Assembly (NCBI GenBank): GCA_958450325.1
Contig: OY288247.1
Location: 56,485,701-56,549,700, forward strand
Length of the DNA: 64,000 nt
Reading direction: 5' to 3'
From: Agrostemma githago
Lineage: Eukaryota > Streptophyta > Magnoliopsida > Caryophyllales > Caryophyllaceae
Below the pieces are notes generated by a model. It searched no databases and was not told where the DNA came from. It worked only from the letters and a program-made list of their open reading frames with translations. Positions 1 to 8,518 of this stretch are shown piece by piece (the stretch's first letter is position 1; each line of letters opens with the position of its first letter). Both the position numbers and the translations under genes were made by a program.

Positions 1-297
1 TAAATCATTGATCATCTCAACAGACTCCTCCTGCACAACATTCATACCAATGTCATCCTGATCGTTGTCCATTTCCTCTTCAACATCCCTTATGAAACCT
101 ACGTCATCGGACCCTAGATCATACGCTGGAATTCCTCCCATAATATCTTGCATGGTTCTTTGTTTCACCATCACATCCAAGTCCGGTCCCTTCCTGTCAA
201 TTGCATTCGACTCATTCAAACCCTTCAAGTTGGTCTTTGTCTTCCTTCTAGTAATGAGCGCGTGCCTAGTTGATTCCGGTGATGAAGCCCTGACCAT
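1..297 (-). CDS. Unrecognised acidic ORF, open at the left edge (part of element D)
   Basis: An open frame of 99 codons runs leftward from an ATG at 297-295 and is still open at base 1. An in-frame TGA lies 15 bases upstream of this ATG, so 297 is the likely start. The first 45 residues are basic and polar (a TRRKTKTNLKG stretch is visible). The rest is acidic, with EEEMDNDQDD. I recognise no domain. Before element C inserted at 436, this stretch was continuous with the minus-strand Gag remnant now at 34,386-35,257, about 430 bases downstream of that Gag's end. It could be the next ORF of the same retrotransposon or unrelated sequence. The leader at 298-435 holds no other ORF I can support. 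Confidence 0.35.
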   Translation of the reverse strand, partial: MVRASSPESTRHALITRRKTKTNLKGLNESNAIDRKGPDLDVMVKQRTMQDIMGGIPAYDLGSDDVGFIRDVEEEMDNDQDDIGMNVVQEESVEMINDL

Positions 298-435
298 GGT
301 GCCTCGAGATCACCCCGAAATCACCCAAGCAGGAGACTTACTAGGGTTTTCGTCGAAAACTTTTCTTCTTTGTTCTTTGTCATAGGATTTGATACCGCTC
401 ATGCTAGGGGTAGTTATGTGGCTTTCTATGCCAGA

Positions 436-481
436 TGATGGCAGGGATTTGTCGTCAATCCTAACACCAAATAAAACCAAC
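436..481 (-). repeat. Element C 3' LTR, outer 46 bp (cut off by element A)
   Basis: These 46 bases match 32,499-32,544 of C's other LTR almost base for base, including CACCAAATAAAACCAAC at the end. Element A begins at 482, exactly where the match stops. The piece therefore marks the far end of C. Confidence 0.85.
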
Positions 482-2099
482 TGATAAGTGTAGTTTGTAG
501 TGCCTAATTTGCTGTGTTTTGGTCCCATTTTCCTTGCGGAATCGCTCCTTGGGAGCGGTTCATGGGCTACTTATGCTTCCTCTAGCTCGTTTCAGGTTCC
601 CGAGACCATTCGTGAAGAGTTGGAGCGATTCCGACTCAATACATACACTTTTCGGAGCCAACGAAGCGGAGGAACGATCACTCGATGCCTTGGATTCGAT
701 CCCGAGACCTTGGGACCCAATCCCGAGCCCCTTAGACTCGATCCCGAGACCCGAGAGTCGATGAGAAGTCTATGTGAAGCAAGGAGGAACCTTAAAGATC
801 ATATTGGAGGCCTACAAGACTTATCCCCGACGGGAAGGAACTCATCTCGTCCGGGATGAGGTGCGCATTTAGCATAGGTTCTGTTTTGGACCCGTCCCGG
901 TCGGGACCAACCCGTCCCGGTCGAGATCAGACCGTCCCGGTCGGGATCAATCCCGTCCCGGTCGGGACCATGGAGCTGTTGCCGCGTGACTTCTTTTCTT
1001 CCTCCTTCATTCTTGTAACCCTATAAATACTCCTCCTTTGTAATGTTTAAGTACCATACCTTACACTACTTTACCCTAGATTGTTTTAGGCCTCTCTTAA
1101 GAATTCAAAACCCTAATTAGTCTCTCTTAATCTCTAGTTAATATTTAGTTAATCGTAGTTTAATCTAGTTTAGATAATCTTGTATTAAGTGGGTTCTTGA
1201 AGATTTCTTCAAGCTTGACATCCTTGGAGTGGATTTGGGTTCTTATTTATACAAGATTGCATCTTTTTCTTCCTCTTGTTGTTGGTATAATCTTCTCTAC
1301 TCTTGTTCTTGTTTATTTAATGAAGTTTGAATCTTTACTTAGTATTCTTGTTATTGTTCATATTGTTCATAATGGATGTTTGGTTTATGAAGTTGTTTTC
1401 TCTTACTATTGTTATGGTTAGTTTGATAATGAGTGAGTAGTCTCCTTGTGGGTTAGTAGGGGTATTAAGGGTAGATTATGGGTGATTAGGGTTTGATTAG
1501 GGGTAAAGGGTGAATCTTTGTCGTTAGTCACATATTGGGCACTCTATGTGTTTGTTGATATGCTTGTGTGAGTAGTAGTGGCCATGCTTCCCATACTTGT
1601 GCTCATCTTCTCATTGTTTGTCTATTATGTGGTTGTGTTGAGGTGAGTCTTAGACGCGAGAGCGCGAACTTACCTCGGTGTTGGTCTACGTAGCGAGAGC
1701 CCGGACCGACTCTAGCAATTAGGAGACACCTACACCCTTGACCACCCCAATTACCCATCTACACTTATGAACCCGACCTAACCCACTTCTTCATTTTTGA
1801 TTCAACTTCTTAGTTAGTCATTATTTCTCTAGTTCATTGTTTAGTTTGTATTTAGTTATTTCATTTAGCATTATTTTAGCCTAGTTCATTGTTAGCCTTG
1901 TCTTACCTCTTCTCCCATCATAGTTTGTCAATTAGCATTTCTTTGTGTTTGTTTGTGACTTAGTCTCGTTTTTAGGCCGACCTAGTCTAGACCTTACAAT
2001 ACCGTCTCCGTGGATATCGACCCTACTTGCCCTAGCTACCCACTAGGAATAGTCGGTTATTTATTTGATCGGCGGGACCCACGACAAATCCCACCATCA
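482..2099 (+). repeat. Element A 5' LTR
   Basis: It starts TGATAAGTGTAG and ends CCACCATCA, giving TG...CA ends, 1,618 bp, directly followed by the primer site. A short hairpin (CGCTCC-TTG-GGAGCG) lies at 543-557. A cluster of CCGTCCCGGTCGGGA quasi-palindromes lies at about 820-975, just upstream of the TATA box. The rest is T-rich with no ORF I can support. The short open frames here (500-859, for instance) are by-products of the palindrome repeats and recur in every copy. Confidence 0.88.
1022..1029 (+). promoter_or_regulatory. TATA box of the element A 5' LTR
   Basis: TATAAATA follows TTGTAACCC and precedes a CT-rich stretch. The same TTGTAACCCTATA context occurs at 9,059 (A 3' LTR), 27,303 (B 3' LTR) and 59,993 (G). 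This marks the likely U3/R transcription start region just downstream. Confidence 0.6.
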
Positions 2100-2102
2100 A
2101 TT

Positions 2103-2121
2103 TGGCGTCGTTGCCGGGGAC
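2103..2121 (+). other. Primer binding site (tRNA-Asp type), element A
   Basis: TGGCGTCGTTGCCGGGGAC starts three bases after the LTR end. It differs at one base from TGGCGCCGTTGCCGGGGA, the complement of the plant tRNA-Asp 3' end used by Athila-like elements. Elements B and C carry the same C-to-T variant. Element G has the canonical form. Confidence 0.85.
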
Positions 2122-2284
2122 GGTGCATTGTTTAGACCTAGTTTGCTTATAGCTAGACTTAGTTACCCTTCTTCGTGCTCTTCTATCATCTCTTGTGCAT
2201 ATTCTTTAGATTTTTCTTGTTTCATTAGTTTTATTTCTCCCTCTTTTCTCTTTGTCTTTCGATTGTGCTCGTTTATTGTCGTTA

Positions 2285-2307
2285 CCTAGTGCCCATAAAG
2301 CACTAGG
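2285..2307 (+). other. Leader hairpin CCTAGTGC / GCACTAGG, element A
   Basis: A perfect 8 bp stem with a 7-base loop (CCATAAA) lies 31 bases before the gag ATG. It is found at the same place in elements B, C and G with different loop bases but the same loop length. That suggests an RNA structure for packaging, dimerisation or translation. The function is inference. Confidence 0.7.
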
Positions 2308-2337
2308 TGTTCTCACGTTTGTTCTAGTGTGTAGTGT

Positions 2338-4452
2338 ATGCCTAGGCGGGGAGGCGACTTCTTTCTCTTTAATCCAGAGCCGGAAAGACTTTTTCGAGCC
2401 TTTCGCCAACGGACGATTAACCGAGTTAGAATGTCTCAACCAAGCGCAAGCAATACTCATCAAGAGCAAGCTCAAGGAAACGATTTTGAGGAAGCATCTC
2501 GAGAGACGGCCGAAGGGAATTTCACCAATCCCTTTGGATATTCTAGTCCTAGTTCCCCCTCTACATCTACTTCAACTCCATCTTCACCACCATCTCCCTT
2601 ACATCCAATTATGCCGAAGTTTTCGTCTCACTCTACATTTACGGAAGATGTCTTGCCGGGACCGAATGCTCTACCGGCCGCTTATGCCGGAAAATTTGTG
2701 GCCAAGACTCAATTCATCCAACTTGTGGAAAGGAATCAATTTAGTGGTTTGCCCACCGAAGACCCGCACCAACACATGGAGACTTTCTCCGATTATTGCG
2801 ACGCTATCTCTCAACCCGGGGTTACACAAGATCAAATCCGATGGGTATTATTTCCATTCTCATTAATTGGAAAAGCGAAGCAATGGGTCAAGAGTCTCGA
2901 TAGGGCAACCATGGGCATCGACACTTGGAAGAAGCTTGCATTGGCGTTCTACCAAAAATTATACCCTCCGGAAAAGACTAATTTGCTTAGGGCCTCCATC
3001 ACCGGTTTCCAACAACGGGATGAAGAGAGCCTATATGAAGCTTGGGAGAGGTTTAAATCTTTGGTGATATCGTGCCCCCACCATGGACTTTCACAATGGT
3101 TCTTAGTCCAACAATTTTGGAACGGTCTTTATGATGACTCAAGAACTATACTCAATATGGGCTCCAATAGTAGGTTCACCGAGGTCGATGATGACCAAAC
3201 ATGGGCAAGAATCGAGGAGATGGCGGTTCATAATTCTCAATACTCAAGGCCTAGGAAGGCAAATCGAGGAGGTAGGCACGAGGTTGATGCTATTACTCAA
3301 TTAAGCATTGACCTTGGAGATCAATTGATGACCCACATGGAGAATATTGACAAGAAGCTCCAAGGCCACCTCAATCAAGTTCAAAGCATTAGTACCTCCA
3401 ACCAACACTCAATTCAAGAAGTGAATGCTTTGGGATTTGCATCTCCTTTGCCTTATTATGGGATGTGTGATACTTATGGAATCGTTGGTCATGATCCTAT
3501 GCATTGTCAAGGAAGCATTGAGCAAGTGAACGCCTTTCAAGCGTTCAAGCAAGGTGCCTCCTATTCCAATCAATACCAAGCTTCCAATCAAGTCCCTCAA
3601 CAACAAGCTATGCAACCTCGTCCCTATGTTCCACCTACCTTAAGGGACAACAATCAAGGTTATCAAGGTTATGTGGGTAATCCAAGACCCTTCAACAACT
3701 TCAAGCAAAATAACCAAGGTACCTTCCACAACAACAATCAAGGGTTCCAACAAGGGAACTTCAATCAAGGTGGTTTCCAAGGAAACCAAAACTTCCAAAG
3801 ACAACAAAACCACAACAATGGCAACAATCAAGGCCTTAATCAAGGCAATTCTCATGGGTTCCAAGGGAACCATCAACAACAACAAAGCAAGCCTAGGAGC
3901 CGATCTCCTACTCATGACTATGACATTCCTCTAGCCATCACCGATACTCCGCACAACCCACAATCTCCACCTCGTGATTTCGACGTTCAAAAATCTATGT
4001 TGGAGATGCAAAGGGGTCAAATGGAGATGTCAAAAAACCAACAAGAGTTCTATGCTTTTATTCAAAGGGACAACATGGCGAGAGATGCTCATACGAAGAT
4101 GCTTGAGAACCAAATAGCTCAACTTGCTTCGGGTAGCTCTTCAAGGCAAAAGGGGCAATTACCTCCTCAAGGTGAAACATCGAAACTTGAGCATGTAAAT
4201 GCTATTACCACTAGGAGAGGTTCATCTTATAACCCTCCCCCACCCCCTAATGAGCAAGAACCAACAAGAGAAGTTGTTCCTCCAATTCAAGAAGACCAAA
4301 GCTTGGGAAATCCTATAGAGGAGCAAGTCTTATGGGAGATTGAGAAACCTCAAGAAGACGAGCTTCCCCCACTTCAAGCAAAAGACAAGGGAAAAAGGAA
4401 AGTGTCATTTGAAGAGTCCACCCCTATTGAGCAAAACAAGATCCAAATCTAG
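2338..4452 (+). CDS. gag: Gag polyprotein of element A (Athila-like), 704 codons
   Basis: This is the structural capsid/nucleocapsid protein that packages the element's RNA. The start MPRRGG is supported by element C, which keeps a related MPRGGG at the same place. A serine/proline-rich N-terminus (about 40-100) is followed by the plant retrotransposon Gag domain (about 115-310), with LYEAWERFKSLVISCPHHGL as its hallmark. A CCHC zinc-knuckle remnant follows: C377, Y380 (normally Cys), H385, C390, a single G-to-A change. Next come an Asn/Gln/Gly-rich stretch (about 425-520) and a coiled-coil region around MLENQIAQLA. The VNAITTRRG motif near residue 625 is typical of the Gag-protease junction in Athila/Tat elements. 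The frame ends at TAG 4,450-4,452, inside what should be a continuous gag-pro frame. Confidence 0.88.
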   Translation: MPRRGGDFFLFNPEPERLFRAFRQRTINRVRMSQPSASNTHQEQAQGNDFEEASRETAEGNFTNPFGYSSPSSPSTSTSTPSSPPSPLHPIMPKFSSHSTFTEDVLPGPNALPAAYAGKFVAKTQFIQLVERNQFSGLPTEDPHQHMETFSDYCDAISQPGVTQDQIRWVLFPFSLIGKAKQWVKSLDRATMGIDTWKKLALAFYQKLYPPEKTNLLRASITGFQQRDEESLYEAWERFKSLVISCPHHGLSQWFLVQQFWNGLYDDSRTILNMGSNSRFTEVDDDQTWARIEEMAVHNSQYSRPRKANRGGRHEVDAITQLSIDLGDQLMTHMENIDKKLQGHLNQVQSISTSNQHSIQEVNALGFASPLPYYGMCDTYGIVGHDPMHCQGSIEQVNAFQAFKQGASYSNQYQASNQVPQQQAMQPRPYVPPTLRDNNQGYQGYVGNPRPFNNFKQNNQGTFHNNNQGFQQGNFNQGGFQGNQNFQRQQNHNNGNNQGLNQGNSHGFQGNHQQQQSKPRSRSPTHDYDIPLAITDTPHNPQSPPRDFDVQKSMLEMQRGQMEMSKNQQEFYAFIQRDNMARDAHTKMLENQIAQLASGSSSRQKGQLPPQGETSKLEHVNAITTRRGSSYNPPPPPNEQEPTREVVPPIQEDQSLGNPIEEQVLWEIEKPQEDELPPLQAKDKGKRKVSFEESTPIEQNKIQI

Positions 4453-5511
4453 TTGCCTTTCCCAACAAGGCAAATGAAGACCAAGGTGGATAGCCAATAT
4501 GACAAATTCTTTAATATTGTGAAGAAGTTGGATGTGAGTGTCCCATTTACCGAGCTACTTACCCAAATCCCGGCATATGGAAGATTCATGAAAGAAATCC
4601 TAGCTAGGAAGAGATCCATCGACAAGGAAGATACTATTGCTTTCACAAGGGTGGTGAGCGAGCTTATTCAAGGTTCTACGCTTCCAAAGTTGAAGGATCC
4701 GGATAGTTTCTCGATCCCTTGCACCATTCGCAACTACAAGATCGAGAGAGCATTATGTGACTTGAGTGCGAGTGTGAGCATCATTCCTTATTCTATTTGT
4801 TGCCGACTTGGGATGAAGGAGCTTAAAAGTACTTCCATTACACTCCAAATGGCCGATAGTTCATTCAACTGACCATTAGGGATGCTAGAGGACGTGCCGG
4901 TACGGATCGGGAAGTTCTTCATTCCGGTCGATTTCATCGTGCTTGATATGCCGAAAGATGCCAACACTCACATTATCCTTGGGCGCCCATTTCTACACAC
5001 CGCCGGTGCTATGATCGATGTGAAGAATGGTAGGATCACCTTCGAGTTAGGCGAAGAAAAGCTAGTGTTTGACCTCCAAGGCAACACTTCGCCTACTAAT
5101 GAAGAGTCTTGCAATATGATCCACGCCACGAAAGACATTGATCTAGGGGTTGAGTTGGGACAAAGCTTGAAGAAGATCTCTTGTGAACTTGAGGATGATG
5201 ACTCCGAGATTGGAGAGGATGAGTGCCCATATCATGGGTTTGATGACAAGTTGAAAGGCAAGAAGGAAGATGAGCCTCCCTTGGGGCCACGCGAGGATAG
5301 ATGGACGTTTGGGTATATCCCGAAGGATCAAAAGTATAAGTTCAAGCCATTGAACTTACAAGATCGGGAGGCCCCGAGAACGTCGAGACAAGGTCATGGA
5401 GAGCCTTGGTTTTTGGATGCTTATATTACTAGCTTGATTGAAGACTTTGCTAGAGCCTTCGACTTGTTTCTTCGTGCCCTTGATGGAGATGGAACTAATC
5501 ATTGTTGTTGA
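4453..5511 (+). pseudogene. pro: Protease region of element A, interrupted by stops
   Basis: The frame continues from gag after TAG at 4,450-4,452 and is broken again by TGA at 4,870-4,872. Both can be explained by C-to-T changes (CAG to TAG, CGA to TGA), as expected from decay of methylated cytosines. The aspartic protease active site reads DLSAS at 4,759-4,773 instead of the usual DLGAS, again by one G-to-A change. Downstream motifs PVDFIVLDM and IILGRPFL are normal for retropepsin-type proteases of this group. The last 110 codons (acidic, then RAFDLFLRALDG before the stop) resemble the C-terminal end of element B's ORF. Reverse transcriptase, RNase H and integrase should follow but do not. 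Confidence 0.8.
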
Positions 5512-5814
5512 AGAAAAAGATTGAAGAATGCACCACCTTGGTTTGACGGAGTTCCACAAGAACCGTCCCTTTGTATACATTTCTTTCTCTTGTAGTTTGT
5601 TTGGTTTTGTGAAATTCTTGATTATTTGGATTGATTGATGAGTGATGTGAAGGAGGGAATTTGATGTCGTATTTGAGTTTATTGTGATAGGTGTGAAGTG
5701 AAAGTGTCTCCTAGGAAGGAAGGGTTAATCTTGGAGCTTGGATCGTGTAAAGGGGAGTCGGTTTTTGAAGATTGGAACGAGCTTTTGGGAGCTATAGAGG
5801 GTTAGGAGACTCTT

Positions 5815-6001
5815 CCCGGCCGAGAAGAGGTCATCCCGACCGGGAAGGATGAGCCATCCCGACCGGGAAGGGTGTCATCCCGTCCGGGATGAGTGTGACA
5901 AAAGTTGGGGCTACTGGAGTGCCATCCCGACCGGGACGAAGGCTTCCCGACCGGGACAAGCAGGTCATCCCGACCGGGACCACCCATCCCGACCGGGATG
6001 G
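5815..6001. repeat. CG-NN-CG quasi-palindrome cluster, element A interior
   Basis: At least eight units of the type CATCCCG-AC-CGGGATG or CTTCCCG-AC-CGGGA are spaced irregularly over 190 bp. Each has complementary arms of 4-7 bp around a two-base centre. Related clusters occur in the LTRs of all family members. Confidence 0.8.
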
Positions 6002-6422
6002 ACCCCTTGTTCCTCCTTTGGCCTTTTCTTCGTCGTTTGAGCCCACCCTACCACTTTATACCCCCTCCCAACCTCCCTACATGTCCTTACTCTCCTTATA
6101 TGACCCCTACACCCCACATACACATTTTCACCTCACTTTCTCTTCACTTTACACCGACTTTCACATCAAAACCCACCTCATTATACCTTTGTGCTCCAAC
6201 CATGGATACATATCGCGATTGGAGAGTAAAAACAATGACGACAACTAGCTATGCGCCGATATTGACTTATGAGACGATGGAGCGAGTGAGTTGCTAAACG
6301 CATGGTACGACTACTATCCTTTCTTTCCCGTCTTTTATAGCTTGTTTGCCCTTGTTTGTTCCCCTCCCCTTATACACTTTTGTGTCATGGTGGCCCTCGG
6401 GGCCTTGGTATTTGTTGCTCCC

Positions 6423-6642
6423 GACTCTCGATGACGTGACTACATCGAGAGTCATTTCAAAATCCAAATTTTACAAGATTTTCACTCTTTTTTGTAGGAT
6501 TTAGTCGGATTTGGGCGGAATCCGGGCTAGGTGACTTGATCACACCTAGTCCTCCCCTCCCATTTTCTTCTATTTCTTTCTTTTTATTTCTTCCCCCATC
6601 CATATCTTTTCTTGTCTCGGCCCATGGTGACTTGACTACACC
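6423..6642 (+). other. Three hairpins sharing a 9-base loop
   Basis: Hairpin 1 has arms GACTCTCGATG (6,423-6,433) and CATCGAGAGTC (6,443-6,453) with loop ACGTGACTA. Hairpin 2 has arms CTAGGTG (6,527-6,533) and CACCTAG (6,543-6,549) with loop ACTTGATCA. Hairpin 3 has a short stem GGTG (6,626-6,629) / CACC (6,639-6,642) with loop ACTTGACTA. The stems differ and the loop is nearly constant. The set recurs in elements B (hairpin 1 at 24,662-24,692) and C (29,601-29,631, reversed). Confidence 0.65.
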
Positions 6643-6736
6643 CCGGTCGGACACATTCTACCATTTTCTCCACTTTATTTTTGATTTTTAGCTTTATTTT
6701 CGTAGTTTCTTTTCTTTTGTGCTCCCATGCACTACG

Positions 6737-6776
6737 GTCGAGCATGAGGACATTGCTCGACTTAAGTGTGGGGGAG
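6737..6776 (+). other. Internal hairpin plus polypurine tract, element A
   Basis: GTCGAGC (6,737-6,743) and GCTCGAC (6,755-6,761) flank ATGAGGACATT and are followed at once by TTAAGTGTGGGGGAG. This resembles the true polypurine tract at 8,503-8,518 in both sequence and having a hairpin directly upstream. It may prime a second plus strand, or be a relic of the 3' end of an older coding region. Confidence 0.6.
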
Positions 6777-8480
6777 CGATATTCTATCGTAGTTAGTTTT
6801 ATTTTCGTAGTTTTTCAAAAAATCTATAAAAATCCTAAAAATTTGAAAATTTTTCACAAAAATCAAAAAGATTTTCTTTTGTGTGTTTTCCTTTTGTGTC
6901 ATTGTGTCGTATATTTGTTTCGTTGTGTGTGTTTTGCCTCCCTCTTCCTTATAGGTTGCTTGAATCACCGTTAGCTTTGGAAAGCTTTCAAGACATCCGG
7001 TAACATCTTCTATCCCTTTTCTCTCTTTATTTCTTGTGAAGTTTGGAGAAGGTTTGTGATGTGGTGTGCTCGGGTGGAGCTTTGTAATGCTTGTGGTTGA
7101 TTTGGTGGCTTGTTTGGAAGCTCGGGGTGGTGTTTGTTTTGTTTATGTGTTTGTATCTCCTTGTTTTGTTTTGTTATCTTTTATTTCTTTTTCTCTCGTT
7201 TCCGTCGTGTCTTTGCCTTGTCTTGTGTTTGTGCCTAGTGTGTTTAAAAAGGTTTTTGAAAACCCGGTTTAGAGGCTAGTGCGCAAGTGTTTACTTTTCC
7301 TTCCTAGTGGTTTAAATCGAGTCTTGGACGTTAGTCTAGTAGAATGACCCTAAATCAATGAATTCGTTGGTCTTTTACCTTGAGTCCACCTAGCTTACTA
7401 GGGATTTACTACGGGATTTGCACCTTTGACCATTATGACCACCTACGGTGTGAAAAGGCCTTGGTTGCCGAGTCCCGTCCCTTAGGTGACCATGTTTAGG
7501 ATTGTTTGATTAGTCCAAGTTCTCCACTTTTTGTGGGTTTGAAGAGGGATCGCGACCCCCGACTTACCCATTTACCTACCTCCTACGCATACCCACACAA
7601 TAAATTGCAATTTGTTGAGTTCTCTCTTTCTTGTTACACAAAGAAATGCCAAAAAGCCAAATCAAGCCAAAAAGGGAAAAAAGAAAGAAAATGAAAGAAA
7701 GAAAAGAATGAATAAAAAGAAAAGGCACAAAAGCCAAAAAGAAAATAGAAAAGAAGAAAAAGAAATGGCATGGCAACAAACAAAGCAAAAATGCAAAAGA
7801 AAAGAGAAAATGCCAAAAGAAAATCGTCTCACAAAAAGATCCTAATCCCCACATCTCAAAAATAAGTCTTTTTCCGATCATTAGCATGAAGAGCCTACCA
7901 AAAGACCGAGTCCCTAGGAAGGATGATAGCGGCAAAGGTCGGTCTTCCCTTACTTTGCAAATATTTTCACCTTTTTACTTGGACTAGTTAAGCGGTTTTG
8001 GACATGGGACGACCCTCTTGGCTCATCGCTAAAGGGGGCGGGGTCTCACTTACCTACAGTGTCGACTAACACCATGGTTCATCCTTTTTCCATCCCGCCG
8101 ATCGTCCCGTAGTACGTTCTTAGAAGGTTAGGAGGAACCAAGGTAAGTTACCAACGTTTTTATTGCTTTGTCGTCATACTATTAGGGTTTTGTCCATTTT
8201 GGTTTGTATTGCTATCTTGGGAACGTTGTCACTTGCCTTGAGTCCTAAACCGGTGCTTCTTTCACCGCTTTTTAGAGGGAAGCGGTATTTGTTTCTTTTT
8301 GGGTGCAACCTTTTGTGTGTTTGTTTGTTTATGTGTTTTTGTGTCCGGTTGCATCCACAGTTTTGTCGCAAGAACTCACTTGCCTTGCGGAGAGCACTTA
8401 TCCTCTAGGTGTTCTCGCGTGAGTTGAAAGGGCGTAGGGTGCGCTAATACCCGCTCGGCTAGTTTAGTAGTTAGTTTGTG

Positions 8481-8518
8481 CTTACTCGAGGGCGAGTAAG
8501 GGTTAAGTGTGGGGGAGT
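8481..8518 (+). other. Terminal hairpin and polypurine tract, element A
   Basis: CTTACTCG-AGGG-CGAGTAAG (8,481-8,500) is followed by GGTTAAGTGTGGGGGAGT, which abuts the 3' LTR at 8,519. The purine run is the plus-strand primer. The hairpin is unchanged in B (26,725-26,744), C (10,413-10,432) and H (63,092-63,111). Confidence 0.8.

Larger units (their letters stand above)
5512..8518 (+). other. 3' non-coding region of element A (about 3.0 kb, structured)
   Basis: It holds no coding sequence I can support but is recognisably the same as 23,769-26,762 (B), 28,248-30,600 (C, reversed) and 63,074-64,000 (H, reversed). In order it holds a CG-NN-CG palindrome cluster (about 5,815-6,001), a TATA-like TTTATACCCC (6,055), three hairpins (6,423-6,642), an internal polypurine tract behind a hairpin (6,737-6,776), an A/G-rich tract (about 7,635-7,830), and a terminal hairpin and polypurine tract (8,481-8,518). 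The open frames through the A/G tract are low-complexity artefacts. Confidence 0.7.

Noticed and set aside
500..859. Open frames in LTRs giving Arg/Pro/Gly/Ser-rich peptides (also 5,831-6,297, 8,537-9,086, 11,276-11,718, 24,013-24,546, 26,892-27,299, 62,466-62,753)
   Set aside because: They run through the palindrome clusters on both strands, recur in every LTR copy and have no start context or domain. They come from the repeats, not from genes.
2103..2121. tRNA-Asp gene fragment
   Set aside because: Only the 18-19 bases complementary to a tRNA 3' end are present, directly after an LTR. It is a primer site.
5815..6001. CRISPR-like array of short palindromic repeats
   Set aside because: The units vary in sequence, spacing is irregular and short, and the setting is a plant retrotransposon with no cas genes.
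7576..7935. Lys/Glu-rich or Phe-rich frames in the A/G-rich tract (also 25,821-26,220, 28,206-28,447, 63,767-63,958)
   Set aside because: Low-complexity sequence open in several frames and present in each element copy.
5512..8518. Hidden reverse transcriptase or integrase in element A
   Set aside because: No frame of useful length with RT, RNase H or integrase motifs exists on either strand. The region matches non-coding parts of B, C and H.
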